Source: Opitutaceae bacterium BACL24 MAG-120322-bin51
Lineage (GTDB): Bacteria; Verrucomicrobiota; Verrucomicrobiia; Opitutales; Coraliomargaritaceae
DNA length: 64,000 nucleotides
Assembly (NCBI GenBank): GCA_905182465.1
Contig: CAJJBI010000004.1
Span: 188,001-252,000 of the forward strand
Direction: 5' to 3'
This document shows positions 51,225 through 60,812 of the stretch, piece after piece. The translations under genes were made by a program, and so were the position numbers. The notes below the pieces were generated by a model that saw only the letters and a program-made list of their open reading frames with translations, was not told where the DNA came from and made no database searches. The first letter of the stretch is position 1, and each line of letters opens with the position of its first letter.

Positions 51225-51366
51225 TTAATGGAAGCTAGGTGAATCGGCATGAAGCCCGATCTTCTTGGCCTTGCGGATCAAATCATTATCAAAGCTCACA
51301 AATGGTGAGGTATATTTCGGGCTGCAACGCAAGTGTAGCGCTATCTGCACTATCAAAACCATCCAT
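51225..51366 (-). pseudogene. PIN-domain C-terminal remnant, frameshifted
   Basis: Between the NO synthase stop and ruvB the minus strand encodes MDGFDSAD and, after removal of one base at about 51342, ALHLRCSPKYTSPFVSFDND then LIRKAKKIGLHADSP. DSADALHL followed by FVSFDNDLIRKAKKIG is the typical end of a VapC-like PIN nuclease, with the acidic metal ligands. Only about 46 of the usual 130 residues remain and the upstream part is replaced by the NO synthase gene, so this is a truncated toxin-type gene. No antitoxin is visible. Confidence 0.6.
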
Positions 51367-51393
51367 GACCCATCAACACGAGCCAAAAAGACT

Positions 51394-52527
51394 TCATAGA
51401 GGGTGAGGGGCCTCTGAATTAAGAATTTGCTTCCCTCGCTCGGTCTTCCACGCAGGCACTTGGAGTAGGAAGTTCGGGTAAACAGTCTCTTGCTTGTAAT
51501 TCCGATGGAAGACTGAGGTCGCAGATCCTGAGATTGGCGGAACGATCCAACTCCACTCTGCGCTCGCCTCGCGCCCTGCTTTCTCTTCCTGCTTACAGAA
51601 CTTTAAGAATTCGTCAGAAACCCCATGGTGGTCCGCGATTCGAACGCCCTCATTGTCGAAAGATGATAAGACAGCCTCATTTAGAACGACGAGCGCATGG
51701 TCTTTCCAGAGGCTTCGCGGCGAAGTCATATCGAGGCCGAGCTTAGTCGCGATTTCAGGCAGTAAATTATATCGAGTTGAGTCTGCCAAATTTCTGGCTC
51801 CGATCTCTGTCCCGAGATAATGGCCGCTAAAGGGTGCACAAGGGTGAAGCGATGAGCCGGTCGCAAAAATCATATCTGAGACGATGGGGACGGCATACCA
51901 TCGCAAGTCCATTTTTTCTAAGAAGGGGTATTTCGGGTGCCTAATCTGCACCTCAAGTACTTCACGCTTTGGAACTTCATAGTAGCGTAATTTTTCCCCT
52001 ACCTGAATGATGATCGGCAAGAGATCAAATTGACTTCGCTCGACAGGAGGGCGCCAACCTAGAGAGACCGCTAACTTTGTAAGTTCCACGTTCATCGGAT
52101 CACCGAGGACCCTCTGATTGGGAGCCTCATAGCCAGCGTAGCGGAGAAGTTGGTGATTCCAAATCCGGATTTCAGGTTGATCGGGATGCCATTCTTGGAA
52201 GACAGTCATTACGGGAACAATTTTCCCCCCGTTCGTCGCCTTTCTAAGATGAGTAATGAGAGCTTCAAATATTTCGTCCGGGTCAGTTAGGGAGCGAGCA
52301 TCGATTACATTCAGCCCAGCCCACAGTCGTCTTCCTATACAGCGAACTGAATTTCGCCACGCTTCCTTTGCGCATTTATCAAGACTGCTGATTTCTGCGC
52401 TTGGATTCGGGCTTAGGAGCTCAGCATGCTTCGCGAGATCCCATCGTAAATCATGGCCTTCGAGAGCCGGCGAAGCATTCGTTTTGCCTCCATGGAAGGG
52501 GCACTGAGAAGATGAGTCACTTTTCAT
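51394..52527 (-). CDS. nos: Nitric oxide synthase oxygenase, reductase-less
   Basis: A 377-residue protein equal in size to the short bacterial NOS oxygenases. The heme thiolate motif AWRNSVRCIGR gives Cys63; GLNVIDAR follows. The arginine-binding Glu is in YLGTEIGARNLAD (about Glu241). VPIVSDMIFATGSSLHPCAPFSGHY and EWSWIVPPISGSATSVFHRNY are the remaining active-site segments. The usual Trp in the GWY motif before GTE is His here. It converts arginine to citrulline and NO with BH4 or a folate and needs an external reductase. N-terminal CPFHGG is a feature I cannot explain. Neighbours are unrelated; it is followed by the PIN remnant. Confidence 0.93.
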   Translation of the reverse strand: MKSDSSSQCPFHGGKTNASPALEGHDLRWDLAKHAELLSPNPSAEISSLDKCAKEAWRNSVRCIGRRLWAGLNVIDARSLTDPDEIFEALITHLRKATNGGKIVPVMTVFQEWHPDQPEIRIWNHQLLRYAGYEAPNQRVLGDPMNVELTKLAVSLGWRPPVERSQFDLLPIIIQVGEKLRYYEVPKREVLEVQIRHPKYPFLEKMDLRWYAVPIVSDMIFATGSSLHPCAPFSGHYLGTEIGARNLADSTRYNLLPEIATKLGLDMTSPRSLWKDHALVVLNEAVLSSFDNEGVRIADHHGVSDEFLKFCKQEEKAGREASAEWSWIVPPISGSATSVFHRNYKQETVYPNFLLQVPAWKTERGKQILNSEAPHPL

Positions 52528-52628
52528 TTTGACACATATCTAGCAGTATTCAGAGCGTTTGCAAACACCTACTGGGTTTACAAGCCCCGCAATCCATGCT
52601 ACTACAAAACACCATTTTACTGATCCCC

Positions 52629-54146
52629 ATGAGCCCTCTTTTTTTAATCCCAGTCCTCCTCGGGTTACTTGCGCTCTTCACCCAGGCTCAGCAAGTAGAA
52701 CAACCGCAGGAGGATGGCAGTGCCGCTGCTTATACCGATAGTGCCACCGGCAAAACCATTACCCCGACGATCGAGGTGAAAAATGGGAAGCGGTATTACA
52801 ATTGGCCGATGTGGAATAAGTTTAAGAACCGCAAGATGCAGGTCCATCGGGAACGCACGAACCACCCTGGCGCTCAATGGTGGCCCCATGCTGGACTCGG
52901 CCTTTTTATGCATTGGGGCATCGTTAGTGAGTTCGCGCCTTCCGGCGAAGCTTGGTCTGGGCGTTTACGCAAAAATCGCCCAGACGCATTTCATCCCCAG
53001 TCGGAAATCTGGGCTGCTGCTGAAACTTTTAATCCCACAAACTACGACCCCGATGAGTGGATGGCTGGCGCGCGGCGCGCGGGCTTCCGTTATTCCGTCA
53101 TCACGACCAAACATCATGACGGTTATGCCCTTTGGGATTCTGATTATGCTTTGATGGGAGTCCGTCAGTCCCTCGGCGGTCAGTGCCTCATCGCCCCCTT
53201 TGTTGAGGCCTGCCATAAAAATGACGTGAAGGTTGGTTTCTACTATTCGGGTATGGATTGGTATTACGATCGCCACTACATGAACTATGCCATCGGTGGC
53301 GATGCCATCATTGATTTCGAGGGGAAGGAGCGAGACAAACTTCCCCCGAAACCGGCAAGCCATGTGGCGGCATTTCAGCAATTCAACCAAAACCAAGTCG
53401 AAGAACTGATCACTCGATTCAAACCTGATATCTGGTGGGGCGACGGTGGTCACGGCGCAAGCCTTGATCGCATCCGCGAACTGCATCCGCCCATCGTTAT
53501 CAATAACCGAGGCCTGGAGAGCGGCGACCACGCTACCCCCGAAGGTTTCCAAATGGCAGACCCTCGATTTATCCGTAAACCCGTTCTAGATAATGGGTGG
53601 TGGTGGGAACTTTGCACAATCATTCAAGGCGGGTCCTGGCACTACGATATCGCTAAAGGTGAAAAGATTAACAAGACTGACGCAGTCTTAAGAGCCCTTG
53701 CCGAAGTCCGTTGCCTGGGCGGTAATCTCCTGGCCAATATCGGCCCGCGCCCTGACGGCACCTTTCCCGATGAAGTCTGGCGCCTCTTTGATGAAATGGC
53801 GGAATGGATGGAAACCAACGAAGCCTCAGTCTTTGATATCAATGGAGGAGGGCCATGGCCAGAAAAGTGCAATGTCCCCATCACTGCCAAGGACCGGACT
53901 TGGTATTTCCACGCCAAGCAAGACCATGCTACCGCAAGTAACCCCGTGGTCCTTAACGATTGTCCTGCGCAACCAATCCGCGTCACCCTCATGCGCACGG
54001 GTGATTCAATCGAATATACCTACCGCGACAGGCAACTCCGTTTTTCAATACCGCAGTCACTTAAGGCGATCAAAGTCACTGACGTGGTGAAAGTAGAATT
54101 TGGTTCGGATTTCGACCCCGAACCTTATCGCTTTAAACATTGGTAG
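52629..54146 (+). CDS. Exported alpha-L-fucosidase, GH29
   Basis: 505 residues from ATG 52629 with a signal peptide (MSPLFLIPVLLGLLALFTQAQ); an ATG at 52596 would add 11. GH29 segments are WWPHAGLGLFMHWGIVS, TTKHHDGYALWDSDYA, VGFYYSGMDWYYD and PDIWWGDGGHG, where the Asp after Gly is the expected catalytic nucleophile. GNLLANIGPRPDGTFPDE also belongs to the family. It probably removes fucose from algal fucans or glycoproteins outside the cytoplasm. It is followed at 47 bases by an SGNH hydrolase. Confidence 0.94.
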   Translation: MSPLFLIPVLLGLLALFTQAQQVEQPQEDGSAAAYTDSATGKTITPTIEVKNGKRYYNWPMWNKFKNRKMQVHRERTNHPGAQWWPHAGLGLFMHWGIVSEFAPSGEAWSGRLRKNRPDAFHPQSEIWAAAETFNPTNYDPDEWMAGARRAGFRYSVITTKHHDGYALWDSDYALMGVRQSLGGQCLIAPFVEACHKNDVKVGFYYSGMDWYYDRHYMNYAIGGDAIIDFEGKERDKLPPKPASHVAAFQQFNQNQVEELITRFKPDIWWGDGGHGASLDRIRELHPPIVINNRGLESGDHATPEGFQMADPRFIRKPVLDNGWWWELCTIIQGGSWHYDIAKGEKINKTDAVLRALAEVRCLGGNLLANIGPRPDGTFPDEVWRLFDEMAEWMETNEASVFDINGGGPWPEKCNVPITAKDRTWYFHAKQDHATASNPVVLNDCPAQPIRVTLMRTGDSIEYTYRDRQLRFSIPQSLKAIKVTDVVKVEFGSDFDPEPYRFKHW

Positions 54147-54193
54147 CAGGGCTTCACTAAATCCGCCTAAAACAAAGGGCACTTGCCTGATTC

Positions 54194-54934
54194 ATGAATT
54201 ACAAATACGCACACTTCATGGTCCTCCTGTTGGCATCAAATAGTTTGTCTGCCTACGACCGAGCAGACTATCCCCGAGTATTTGAGCCCGACCCCGAACG
54301 TTTTGCTTCTGCCATCGCGGAATTTCAGGCCGCCGACGCCGCCAACCCGCCTCCTAAAGGAGCGATTGTTTGTACTGGTAGTAGTTCCATGCGGATGTGG
54401 CACCCGCGGATCAAAGACGACCTGCCCGGACTCACCCTTTTGCCGCGCGGCTTTGGGGGTAGTCATTACACCGACCTTATCCATTACCTTGAAGCCCTGG
54501 TCTTCAAATATCAGCCCCGCGCCCTCTTGTTATATGAAGGCGACAATGATGCCAAGTACGGGAAAACCCCCGAGCGCATCTTCCAAGACTTCAAATTCCT
54601 GGTAGAACAATGCCGAGAACAAGTCCCGGATCTACGCCTCTATATTATCGGATCCAAGCCAAGCGTTGCTCGTTGGGCGATAGCTGAACAAATGCAACGT
54701 AACAATGCTATGATCCAAGACTATTGCCGCGCCAAACCAGGATTCACCTACATTGATGTCTGGCCCCAATTGTTGGATGGCAATGGCCAAGTCCGGCCCG
54801 AACTATTTATGGAAGACGAACTCCATTTGAATTCGGCTGGCTATGACCGCTGGACCGCCGCCATCGCTCCCGTCCTACTAAGAGGCGAAGCCGCGTTCGA
54901 ATTAAACAAACGAACATTGGATGTTGTAGACTGA
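54194..54934 (+). CDS. Exported SGNH/GDSL hydrolase
   Basis: 246 residues with a signal peptide (MNYKYAHFMVLLLASNSLSA). Block I is VCTGSSSMRMW with the nucleophile Ser, block II is RGFGGS, block III is YEGDND, and block V is DELHLNSAGYDRW with the catalytic Asp and His. This is the pattern of carbohydrate esterase-type SGNH proteins. Position behind a fucosidase suggests deacylation of a fucose-containing glycan; that is inference. Confidence 0.88.
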   Translation: MNYKYAHFMVLLLASNSLSAYDRADYPRVFEPDPERFASAIAEFQAADAANPPPKGAIVCTGSSSMRMWHPRIKDDLPGLTLLPRGFGGSHYTDLIHYLEALVFKYQPRALLLYEGDNDAKYGKTPERIFQDFKFLVEQCREQVPDLRLYIIGSKPSVARWAIAEQMQRNNAMIQDYCRAKPGFTYIDVWPQLLDGNGQVRPELFMEDELHLNSAGYDRWTAAIAPVLLRGEAAFELNKRTLDVVD

Positions 54935-54942
54935 GACAACAC

Positions 54943-54990
54943 CCAGAGTGGGGGATTAGATCAGGTCATTCAAAGATGAATCCGCTCTGG
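54943..54990. terminator. Possible bidirectional terminator between convergent genes
   Basis: CCAGAG (54943-54948) pairs with CTCTGG (54985-54990), extended by GGATT and AATCC with a small bulge. It fills the gap between the convergent SGNH and DUF1643 genes. No long T-run flanks it. Confidence 0.35.
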
Positions 54991-54993
54991 TTC

Positions 54994-55506
54994 CTAAAGC
55001 GCTTCGAAGTCTCGATTTGCAGCAATATAGAGCGGATGCTTAGGCGTTTGGTTGGCGTTCTTCCCGAGGCAGGCGATCCTGAGTTTCGACCACTTGCGAT
55101 AGGGCGCGAGTAGCTCTAAGAAAGTATCTTGACGCTCCATGTGGAGGCCGTGGTTGCCCCAGCCACCAATGACATCTAACTGCCCCCCGTTGAGCTCATA
55201 GGCTTCTGATAGGGCGGCTTGTATGCGTGCGTCATTTTCTGGGCCTACGGGGTCTTTGACTGCCATCATATCTTTCGGGTCAGTTGCTCGGTAGGCGAAG
55301 ATATTGAGCATTAGAAACTCGCTCGCCCCGAGGCGCTCACTGAAAGCCTTGATTCGTCTGAGTGTGGGGTCCAGTTGGTTTTCATCTGCAGTGGACGGGT
55401 TCAAGCAGACAAAGATGGCCCGCCGACGCTCAAAGAGTTCATCCCATCGATGAAGGAGTGAGTAGCGATATTTTCGGCAATCCGAAAAGCTGCAGTCGTT
55501 ACGCAT
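54994..55506 (-). CDS. DUF1643-family protein
   Basis: A 170-residue soluble protein. The family signature AIFVCLNPSTADENQLDPTLRR lies near residue 31, followed by LNIFAYRATDPKDM and DVIGGWGNHG. DUF1643 proteins are widespread in bacteria and phages with no established function; the conserved Asn/Asp pattern suggests a binding or enzymatic site. Downstream neighbour is convergent; upstream lies a tiny open frame. Confidence 0.87.
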   Translation of the reverse strand: MRNDCSFSDCRKYRYSLLHRWDELFERRRAIFVCLNPSTADENQLDPTLRRIKAFSERLGASEFLMLNIFAYRATDPKDMMAVKDPVGPENDARIQAALSEAYELNGGQLDVIGGWGNHGLHMERQDTFLELLAPYRKWSKLRIACLGKNANQTPKHPLYIAANRDFEAL

Positions 55507-55515
55507 ATGGTATAG

Positions 55516-55620
55516 CTACTTTACATTGTTGGCGGTAATTCCTGACCAGTCGGCCTGGGCGGATAGGCAAATGCCGAGCAAACAGAGAAATCGAGCAAGA
55601 TGGGCTATCAGTAGTTGCAT
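55516..55620 (-). CDS. Possible 34-residue secreted peptide
   Basis: An ATG at 55618-55620 starts MQLLIAHLARFLCLLGICLS followed by AQADWSGITANNVK and a stop. The first 23 residues are a convincing signal peptide with an AQA cleavage site, leaving an 11-residue peptide. It lies 9 bases upstream of the DUF1643 start. It could be the 5' end of a truncated secreted-protein gene or a leader peptide. Confidence 0.3.
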   Translation of the reverse strand: MQLLIAHLARFLCLLGICLSAQADWSGITANNVK

Positions 55621-55667
55621 CCATTTAGCTCAAGTTCGTTGAGTGAGAACTGCAAGTTAAAGAGCGG

Positions 55668-57721
55668 CTATGGGATCAAGCCGTCCCTGCGCAAGAGAGC
55701 GTCGGGATCGGGGGCACGGTGCATAAAGTCTTCGTAGAGCTTGGCGGGGTCTTCGGAGTTGCCCTTGGCGAGGATCTTTAGGCGGAAGTCGCGGCCCGTC
55801 TCGGCGTTGAGAATACCTTCTTTTTGGAAGCGCGTGAAAGCGTCGGCGTCGAGGACTTCCGCCCATTTGTAGCTGTAGTAGCCGGCGGCGTAGCCTGTCG
55901 GGCTGCTGAAAAGGTGGCTGAAATTGAAGACGTTGCTCTTAGCTTGGGTCTTGTATTTGGCACTGTAGTCTTGGAGCACGTTTTCAACGAAGGCATCGAG
56001 GTCTTTTTCGGCGGAGTCTGGCCAATGGATGTGGAGCTCTAAGTCCATCTTGCCTAAGGCGAGTTGACGGACGTTGGCGCTAGCCTTCATGTAGTTGCGG
56101 GCGGCGAGCAGCTTATCGAAGAGCTCTTGCGGAATCGCTTCGTTCCCGTTTCGTGGTGGCGGGCGATGCGGTCGAGGCTTTCGCGTTCCCAGCACCAGTT
56201 TTCCATGATTTGAGAGGGGAGCTCAACAAAGTCCCAGGGGACGTTGACACCATTGAGTGACTTAACTTCGACATCGCCACAGAGGTGGTGGAGGAGGTGC
56301 CCGAATTCGTGGAAAATGGTCTCGACCTCACGGTGAGTGAGCAGCGCGGGCTGATCGCCGACCGCGGGCGTCAGGTTGCCGCAGATGAGGCCTAGGTGGG
56401 GGCTTCGCTCGCCGACGGAGGGGTCGCGGTTGCCAGTGATGAAGTAGTTCATCCAAGCACCACCACGCTTCGACTCGCGCGGGTGCCAATCCGCGTAAAA
56501 GGAGCCGAGGTGCTCGTCGGTTTCGGAGTCGAAGAGATCGTAGAATTTGACCTCTTCGTGCCAGACCTTGGACGTATCACGTTCCTCGATACGCAAGCCG
56601 AAGATTTGTTGAGCGATCTCATACATGCCGCTGATGACACGGTCGATCGGGAAGTAGGGGCGGAGGGCTTCTTCGTCGAAGGCGTAGTTGGCATTGCGCT
56701 GCTTCTCTGCCCAGTAGCCGACTTCCCATGGCTCTAAGAGGGGTGGATGATCGAGGGGCAAACCCTCTTTTGAAGCTTTGAAGTGGCGAAGCTCTTCGGC
56801 TTCCTTTTCAAATTGACCGCGCACTTTTTGGAAAATTTCGTCGCCGAAATCGAGTGCGGCTTGACCGGAGGCGGCCATGCGGCGCTCGGTGACGTGGTTG
56901 GCGAAGTTTTCTTGCCCGACAAGCCGGGCGAACTCGTGGCGGAGGTCGAGGATTTGGCGGACAAGCTGGCGGTTGTCGTGCTCGCCGCTACGCCCAATGG
57001 CGGCGTAGGCAGACCATACTTCTTTGCGCAGCACATCGCTGTCGGCGTAGGTCATGACGGGGATGTAGCTGGGTGCTTGCAGGGTGAAACGCCAGCCTTC
57101 CTTGCCCTTTTGCTCCGCGCTTTGGCGGGCGGCGTCGAGTGCCGATTTTGGCAGGCCAGACAACTGCTTCTCATCGGTGATTATTTTCTCCCACGCGTTC
57201 GTGCCATCGAGGCAATTCTCGGAATATTTCTGGGTGAGTTCGGCGAGTTGGCTTTGGATTTCGCCAGCCCGCTTCTTTTGTTGAGGGGGGAGGTCGGCTC
57301 CAGCTTCACGGAAATCGGCGAGAGTTTCTGCGATGTAGCGTTGTTTAGTGGGGGAGAGGTCTTCGGTGCCACTCTCGACCCCATAGGCTTTGAGCGTCTC
57401 CCAGAGGGCTTCGTTGAGTGGGATGCTGGCGAAGAATTCGCTGACTTTGGGCAGCATGGCGTTGTGTGCTGCGCGTAGTTCCGGGCTGTTGTTGACAGAG
57501 TCGAGATGGCTAACAAGCCCCCAAGCGTGGTTAAGGGTTTCAAGCCCCTCGTCTAATGCAGCAATGGTGTTTGTGTAAGTAAGTGGCGGCTCTTGCGCGG
57601 CGACGGCATCGACGGCTATTCGAGCCTCATCGAGTGCTTTACCGATGTCGGTCTCGATGTGCTCGGGCGTGAGTGTCGTCCACTTAATGTGGAAGTCTTT
57701 TTGAAGGAATGGATGTAACAT
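55668..57721 (-). CDS. prlC: Oligopeptidase A-like M3 metallopeptidase, frameshifted as sequenced
   Basis: A zinc peptidase of the thimet oligopeptidase family that clears signal peptides and short peptides in the cytoplasm. The first frame holds the motif TIFHEFGHLLHHL (H-E-x-x-H) and GGAWMNYFITGNRD. It breaks in CCC at 56144-56146; adding one base continues HHETGNEAIPQELFDKLLAA, then ARNYMKASANVRQLALGKMD, VFNFSHLFSSPTGYAAGYYS and YKWAEVLDADAFTRF. The repaired 684 residues match E. coli OpdA (about 680). Divergent from rsmE. Confidence 0.9.
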
Positions 57722-57823
57722 AGGACGGGGACTGGTGGAGAGTGAGTGGTGAAATGTTTTGTATATTGAAGCGAGCGCGTTTTCACCTTTTCACAACCCA
57801 ATCCTCACTATTCACTTCTCTTT

Positions 57824-58621
57824 ATGGCACGTTATCGATCTTTTTTGTTTGCTGAAGCTTCCGTTGAGACGGGATCACTGACTTTGGATGCGCGGGAGAG
57901 CCATCACTTGATGCGGGTGCTCCGCGCGAAGTCTGGCGAGACGGTGGAGGTATTGGATGGCAAGGGCACTCGATACCTCGGGCGTATTGCGACAGTAGAT
58001 GCTAAAGCTGTGCGAGTGGAGGTGGATTCGGTTGAGAAGACTCAGGCACCGAAGCCTCGGGTGACTTTACTACAATCAATCCCTAAAGGTAAAACGATGG
58101 ATCTGATCCTACGGATGGCGACCGAGATTGGGGCGACCTGTGTGCAGCCTGTATTCACCGACCAGGGGGATGTGCAGATGAAAGGTGAGCGCTTGCTCTC
58201 CAAGACTGAGAAGTGGCGACTCACCATGATCGAGTCTTGTAAGCAATGTGGCTTGGCCTATCTACCGGAATTGGCTGCGCCGACTTCCTTGGCGGAGTGG
58301 CTTAATTCGCAAGGACGGGTATCCTCAGTCACCGAAACCGGGGTAACAACACTCCGTATCGTGGCTAGTTTAGAGGAGGGGAGTCGTCCGCTCTGCGAAG
58401 TTTTGGAGGCCGCCGGCGAATTCGATGAAGTCGTAGTGGCAGTAGGCCCGGAAGGCGATTTTACGGCAGGCGAATATGCAGCGCTAGCCACGGCGGGTTT
58501 TCAGTCGGTGCGCCTTGGCGCGAATGTGCTCCGGGCAGAAACGGCGGCCGCTTATATTTTGAGCGTGGTCGACCAGTGTGCCTCAAAAGGCTCCCCGGCT
58601 ATGAAGGCCGAGGCTACTTAG
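57824..58621 (+). CDS. rsmE: 16S rRNA (uracil1498-N3)-methyltransferase
   Basis: A 265-residue SPOUT methyltransferase. [21 protein letters not shown] is the N-terminal PUA-like segment; [55 protein letters not shown] and [19 protein letters not shown] are the RsmE motifs forming the SAM knot. Divergent from prlC with about 100 bases between. Confidence 0.94.
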   Translation: MARYRSFLFAEASVETGSLTLDARESHHLMRVLRAKSGETVEVLDGKGTRYLGRIATVDAKAVRVEVDSVEKTQAPKPRVTLLQSIPKGKTMDLILRMATEIGATCVQPVFTDQGDVQMKGERLLSKTEKWRLTMIESCKQCGLAYLPELAAPTSLAEWLNSQGRVSSVTETGVTTLRIVASLEEGSRPLCEVLEAAGEFDEVVVAVGPEGDFTAGEYAALATAGFQSVRLGANVLRAETAAAYILSVVDQCASKGSPAMKAEAT

Positions 58622-58624
58622 TCG

Positions 58625-58674
58625 TGAAGGGCGGAGACCTAGAGCACTTAAAGTGCTTACCACGGGTCCCTTCA
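58625..58674. terminator. Nested inverted repeats between convergent genes
   Basis: TGAAGGG (58625-58631) pairs with CCCTTCA (58668-58674), and an inner AGCACT-TAA-AGTGCT hairpin (58642-58656) lies inside. The structure fills the whole gap between rsmE and the convergent phosphatase, suggesting a two-way terminator, although there is no long T-run. Confidence 0.45.
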
Positions 58675-58675
58675 T

Positions 58676-59891
58676 TTAGCTCAACTCAAACCCGAGGATG
58701 GTAATGTCGTCCTGTTGGTCGGGCACTTGAGTGAATTTAGCGACTTTGGCATAAAGCGCTTCGACGGTTTTCTGGACTGGCTTACTCGAAAGGCTTTTGA
58801 CGGCGTCCATTACGCGCTTCGTGCCGAACTCTTCGCCTTTTGGATTGGAGGCTTCGACGATGCCATCGGTGAATGCATAGAAGCGGTCGCCTAGTCTGGA
58901 GGTCGATTGCCTTGGCGCGGGAGGCGGTCGTGCCAGGAAGACCCATGACCGTGCCGTTGGGCAGTTCGATGAGCTCGACGGTATTTTCTTTTTTACGATA
59001 AACAAGCACTTGCCTGTGCCCTGCGTGAGAGAGGATGAGCGTGCGATCGCCATTTTTCTGACGGGTGCCAAAGTGTCCGGCTAGTCCCGTGACGAAGCCG
59101 CGGTTGATCCGTCCGGTGATGCCCTCGTTGACGAAGTTGAGGAAGTCGCGCGGGTTATCATTATACACCTCGGCGCTGTGTGCGGTTAGGTATTTAATCA
59201 AGACAGTGTAAAAGGCGGCCGTGACGCCGTGCCCGCAGACATCGCCCATGAAAAAGAGCAGGCGGTTGTCGGGGTTTCGGGGGAAATTGATGATGTCGCC
59301 GCCGACCATCGTCATCGGTTTCCAGAGGTGGGCGATGTCGATGTTTTTGATCTGTGGCACGCGACCAGGGATCATCACGCTTTGAACCTTCTCCGCGCTC
59401 TCATAGTCGGAGCGCATGATCGCGTTTTGTTCGCGTAGGCGATGTTCGCTTTCGGCTAGTTTTTCTTGAGCAATCTTTTCGGCGGTAATGTCTCTTGAAA
59501 TACCTATGATACCAGCAAGTTTACCCGAACTCAGATAGAGTGGCGCTTTATTTGAAGAGACCCAAGTGACTGTGCCGTCAGCCCAAGTTTCTTTTTCGAC
59601 ATTATTGAGCAAGGCAGTTTCCGTCTGGAGGATCTCTTGCTCATCGTCGAAGGCTTGTTGGGCATGCTCATCAGTGAAGAGATCAAAGTCGGTCTTACCC
59701 TCGATATCATGGCGGTTCTCAAAACCATGCATCTGCGCAAGTGCCTGACTGGCGGCAATGAAGCGGCTTTTTTTGTCTTTAATGTAAATGCGGTCGGCCG
59801 TCTGTTCCATCAAGCTCTCGAAAAGTCGCTTGGCGGAGGCGCGCAGCAGCAATGAGTTGCCATCTGGCTCGATTTTAGCCGTTTTTTTCAT
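58676..59891 (-). CDS. PAS-domain PP2C/SpoIIE-type phosphatase, frameshifted as sequenced
   Basis: An N-terminal PAS domain ([40 protein letters not shown]), a short coiled linker, then the SpoIIE-type phosphatase domain with GGDIINFPR and [19 protein letters not shown], the metal-binding Asp positions. The frame breaks at about 58892-58897; removing one base joins AIDLQ to [17 protein letters not shown], ending [14 protein letters not shown]. Repaired length is 404. Such proteins reset anti-sigma or partner-switching regulators; no partner is adjacent. Confidence 0.85.
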
Positions 59892-59963
59892 CTACCTTAA
59901 ATACTAGCTTTGTTGTGAATGGATGGCAAACCTAGAGCGCAGGATCTGGATGTTTTTATCGGA

Positions 59964-60722
59964 TCAGAGCGAACAGGGCTGTTCGATGAATTGCCACTCG
60001 AGATCAAACTGGAGGGCGACCTCTGCGGCGAGGGCTTTGACCCCGAAGACTTCGGTCGCATAGTGGCCGCAGGGGTAGAGGTTAAGCCCGAGCTCTTGCG
60101 CCATGTTGAAATGATGTTGGCGTAGCTCACCCGTGATGAGCGTATCAATGCCGTTGGCGAGTAGATGAGGCACTGCGCTCTGGCCGCTGCCAGTGAGTAT
60201 GCCAATACGCTCGGGTTTTGCACTCCCGTATTCGATCGCTTGATAGGTGTCCGGGAAGAGAGCCCGCAACTTTTCTGAAATCTCGGTGCGACCACCCGAG
60301 GGGCCGAGTGCGACTGTAGCCATGTCGTTGCCCTCGTAGCTGAGGAAAGTATCGATCGTTTTTAGGCCGAGTTCTTTCGCGAGGAGCGCATTGTTGCCGA
60401 TCTCTGGGTGGCAGTCGAGCGGGAGGTGTGCCCCATAAATAGCGAGGTTGCCGTCGAAGGCAGTTCTTACCTTGAGGGCGTTCGCCCCAGTGAGCGGGGT
60501 AGGTGGCGTCCAAAAAAGACCGTGGTGGCAGATGAGGAAATCGATGCCCTCAGTGATGGCCTCCTCAAATGGGAGTTGGCCCGCATCGACTGCGGCACCA
60601 ATTTTTTTAACGATACCGTTATTTTCGATTTGCAGGCCGTTGTGGGCGCCGTCGAAGTCCTTGATTTCTGCCCGGCGGGTGCGTTGATCGCAAAAAGCGA
60701 CGATTTCTTGGAGTGTAGCCAT
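59964..60722 (-). CDS. Nif3-like dinuclear-metal hexameric protein
   Basis: 252 residues of the NIF3/GCH1-I family. Metal-binding segments are DGAHNGLQIEN (near residue 24), FLICHHGLFW (near residue 64), YGAHLPLDCHPEIGNNALLA, and ITGELRQHHFNMAQELGLNLYPCGHYATE. Members may have GTP-cyclohydrolase-like or nucleotide-related activity; the role is unclear. It starts near tcdA, which is divergent. Confidence 0.88.
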   Translation of the reverse strand: MATLQEIVAFCDQRTRRAEIKDFDGAHNGLQIENNGIVKKIGAAVDAGQLPFEEAITEGIDFLICHHGLFWTPPTPLTGANALKVRTAFDGNLAIYGAHLPLDCHPEIGNNALLAKELGLKTIDTFLSYEGNDMATVALGPSGGRTEISEKLRALFPDTYQAIEYGSAKPERIGILTGSGQSAVPHLLANGIDTLITGELRQHHFNMAQELGLNLYPCGHYATEVFGVKALAAEVALQFDLEWQFIEQPCSL

Positions 60723-60812
60723 GTAAGAATAGTGAGCGGTGAGTCGTGGGGAGTGAAGTGTTTTCTGTGTGGACGGTTCGGATTTCTGTCTCCTGACTTT
60801 TGATTTCTAAAA

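Noticed and set aside
56783-57478. 231-codon open frame antisense to prlC
   Set aside because: Complement of a conserved peptidase gene with strong codon bias; no family features.
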